The notes under the pieces are model-generated. The model was not told the DNA's origin. It searched no databases and worked only from the letters and a program-made list of their open reading frames with translations. Positions 63,101 through 64,000 of a stretch of DNA of 64,000 bases are shown here, piece by piece (within the stretch, counting starts at the first letter, position 1; each line of letters opens with the position of its first letter). The stretch lies in assembly GCA_951799445.1 (NCBI GenBank), contig OX637296.1, forward strand, positions 14,260,001 through 14,324,000, in the 5' to 3' direction. This stretch comes from Pseudisothecium myosuroides. Lineage: Eukaryota > Streptophyta > Bryopsida > Hypnales > Lembophyllaceae. The position numbers and the translations under genes are program-made.

Positions 63101-64000
63101 TGTGCAATTCTAAATCCATTTGGATTTGAAGTCACATTTGGATCTTCTGCTGCATGCATAATTGCACGAGCATAAATTGCCATCTGATCATGTACAAACA
63201 CAGCACCTGGAGTGTATTGCTTCAGAAAACCTCTGAAGTGATCCACTATTTGTTCATATGTAGATCCAATGTACTGGCGGATGTCTTCAAAGTGAAAAGA
63301 GGAATTCGTGTACATATGGGTCTTCAGGAGCAGGTGATGTGCCAATTCTAAACGAAACCAAGCCTCTCGTTTCCTGTCATTGCATTTTTCCACCAAATCC
63401 AAACCCAGTTCAAAGCCCTTCTGCGCTTCCTCCATGAAGCCATGGTGTTGCAGAACTCTACCTTGAAATAAATAAGCATCTGCCAAAGATTGATGACATG
63501 CACAGATTTCAAGCATTCTTTTTCCCTCCCAGACGAAAGAGCTCAATGAACTGTCAATGCTGTTAGAGCTGCACGTACATTCAATTTGTTGAAGTCCTGC
63601 AATGGCTTGTTGTAGAAAATTCCAACTAGCAGCCTGGCCCGCACACTGGCCAACTTCTGAATCGGTCGGGTAATAAAATTCCGAAAGCTGCAGCAAGATC
63701 CATGACTGCAACCCTGATTTAGATGTTCCAGTCTTGTCTTTTTCCAAGCACAAAGCTTCTTGCAGATATCTTATTCCAATATTGATTAGCTCCTCATTTT
63801 CATGAGTACAGCCGATTTCAAAACATGCACGTGCTACTCCCACAAGGATGCGTACTAGATTTTCACCAAGCCAGGCAGGAGGTGACTTTAGCAGAGGTTC
63901 ACAAATCTTCACGTATTCCATCCTTGCATGAAGCAACAGTTTCTTTTCTCCAAGAGTTTCATGTAGGCTTATCAGAGTTTCCCAAATACCTATCTCCCTT
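55417..64000 (-). CDS. Tandem TPR-CHAT-TPR-CHAT protein, caspase-like, 5' end outside the window
   Basis: Minus-strand exons: 64000(open)-62263, 61994-61806, 61673-61554, 61400-61272, 61075-60664, 60551-57370, 57242-57045, 56903-56784, 56639-56511, 56314-55903, 55817-55417 (TAA). All phases agree. Two units each have a helical TPR array with Trp/Leu/Tyr-rich repeats (YLTEAL, QLLADAY, EALVWAERGKGRMLMSFIEAS-like) followed by a CHAT domain. CHAT is a clan-CD (caspase/separase-like) protease fold. Its His is in HLSVHG and its Cys in SACQTGLG, both kept in both units; the fold closes with GGGIL.FARAFILAGVPSSV and LDWAC.GCFGLPSV. Exon 60551-57370 runs without a stop from the end of CHAT 1 into TPR array 2, so one polypeptide is the simplest reading. 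Substrate and partner are unknown; TPRs presumably bind the regulator or target. The acceptor of the last intron differs between units (see findings). Two separate genes remain possible. Confidence 0.8.
60157..64000 (-). other. Unit 1 of the TPR-CHAT gene (5' incomplete)
   Basis: The TPR array runs from the window end to 62263 in one open exon. CHAT 1 follows in exons 61994-61806, 61673-61554, 61400-61272, 61075-60664 and the start of 60551-57370. The His codon is at 60826-60824 and the Cys codon at 60691-60689. After the CHAT fold (LDWACLGCFGLPSV) a linker of about 40 residues, rich in Ser/Glu/Asp, leads into unit 2. Exon lengths of the CHAT part (120, 129, 412 nt) are identical to unit 2. 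Confidence 0.7.

Noticed and set aside
1..64000. CRISPR arrays, rRNA genes and bacterial-type operons.
   Set aside because: No regularly spaced repeats, no rRNA-like sequence and no operon structure are visible; intron-containing genes show a eukaryotic nuclear genome.

Overview
The window reads as nuclear DNA of a land plant. Genes are split by spliceosomal GT-AG introns, exons are moderately GC-rich, and the spacers are long, very AT-rich and packed with small DNA-transposon derivatives. The gene set (an APCB1-type aspartic protease, a mitochondrial PDC-E2, an intronless U-box/ARM E3 ligase, an F-box protein, TPR-CHAT proteins) and the compact introns suggest a bryophyte, most likely a moss. 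That assignment is an inference with low confidence.

Layout. (1) 1-4.7 kb, plus strand: a nine-exon membrane-anchored aspartic protease; its exons join in frame to 597 aa. (2) 7.9-13.7 kb, minus: a sixteen-exon mitochondrial dihydrolipoamide acetyltransferase (E2 of pyruvate dehydrogenase), 541 aa. (3) 19.6-24.2 kb, minus: a two-exon gene for a 60-aa single-pass membrane protein that is too fragmented to appear as one reading frame, and a 686-aa U-box/ARM ubiquitin ligase. (4) 24-42 kb: about 18 kb with no gene I can support, full of nested short elements: piggyBac-like (TTAA), mariner-like (TA), pogo/Emigrant-like (TA) and hAT-like (8-bp duplication) MITEs, plus a tandem duplication. (5) 43.0-44.3 kb, plus: an F-box gene whose frame is broken twice. 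(6) 46.0-48.8 kb, minus: a decayed pogo-like transposase. (7) 49.7-53.2 kb: more MITEs, including a nested pair. (8) 55.4-64.0 kb, minus and running off the window: a large gene with the domain order TPR-CHAT-TPR-CHAT.

The most interesting item is the last one. Both CHAT (caspase-like) units keep the His and Cys dyad. One uninterrupted 3.18-kb exon carries the end of the first CHAT domain straight into the second TPR array. The CHAT exons and their introns are nearly identical between units while the TPR parts have diverged, which points to gene conversion. The second notable item is an abundant TTAA-flanked MITE population resembling piggyBac, a superfamily rarely reported in land plants; a paralogous empty site inside the window supports the insertion model.

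The genes show no common pathway; they appear to be independent housekeeping or stress/ubiquitin genes. Exon borders were derived by hand from splice motifs and phase. Family names come from remembered protein families, not from a search.
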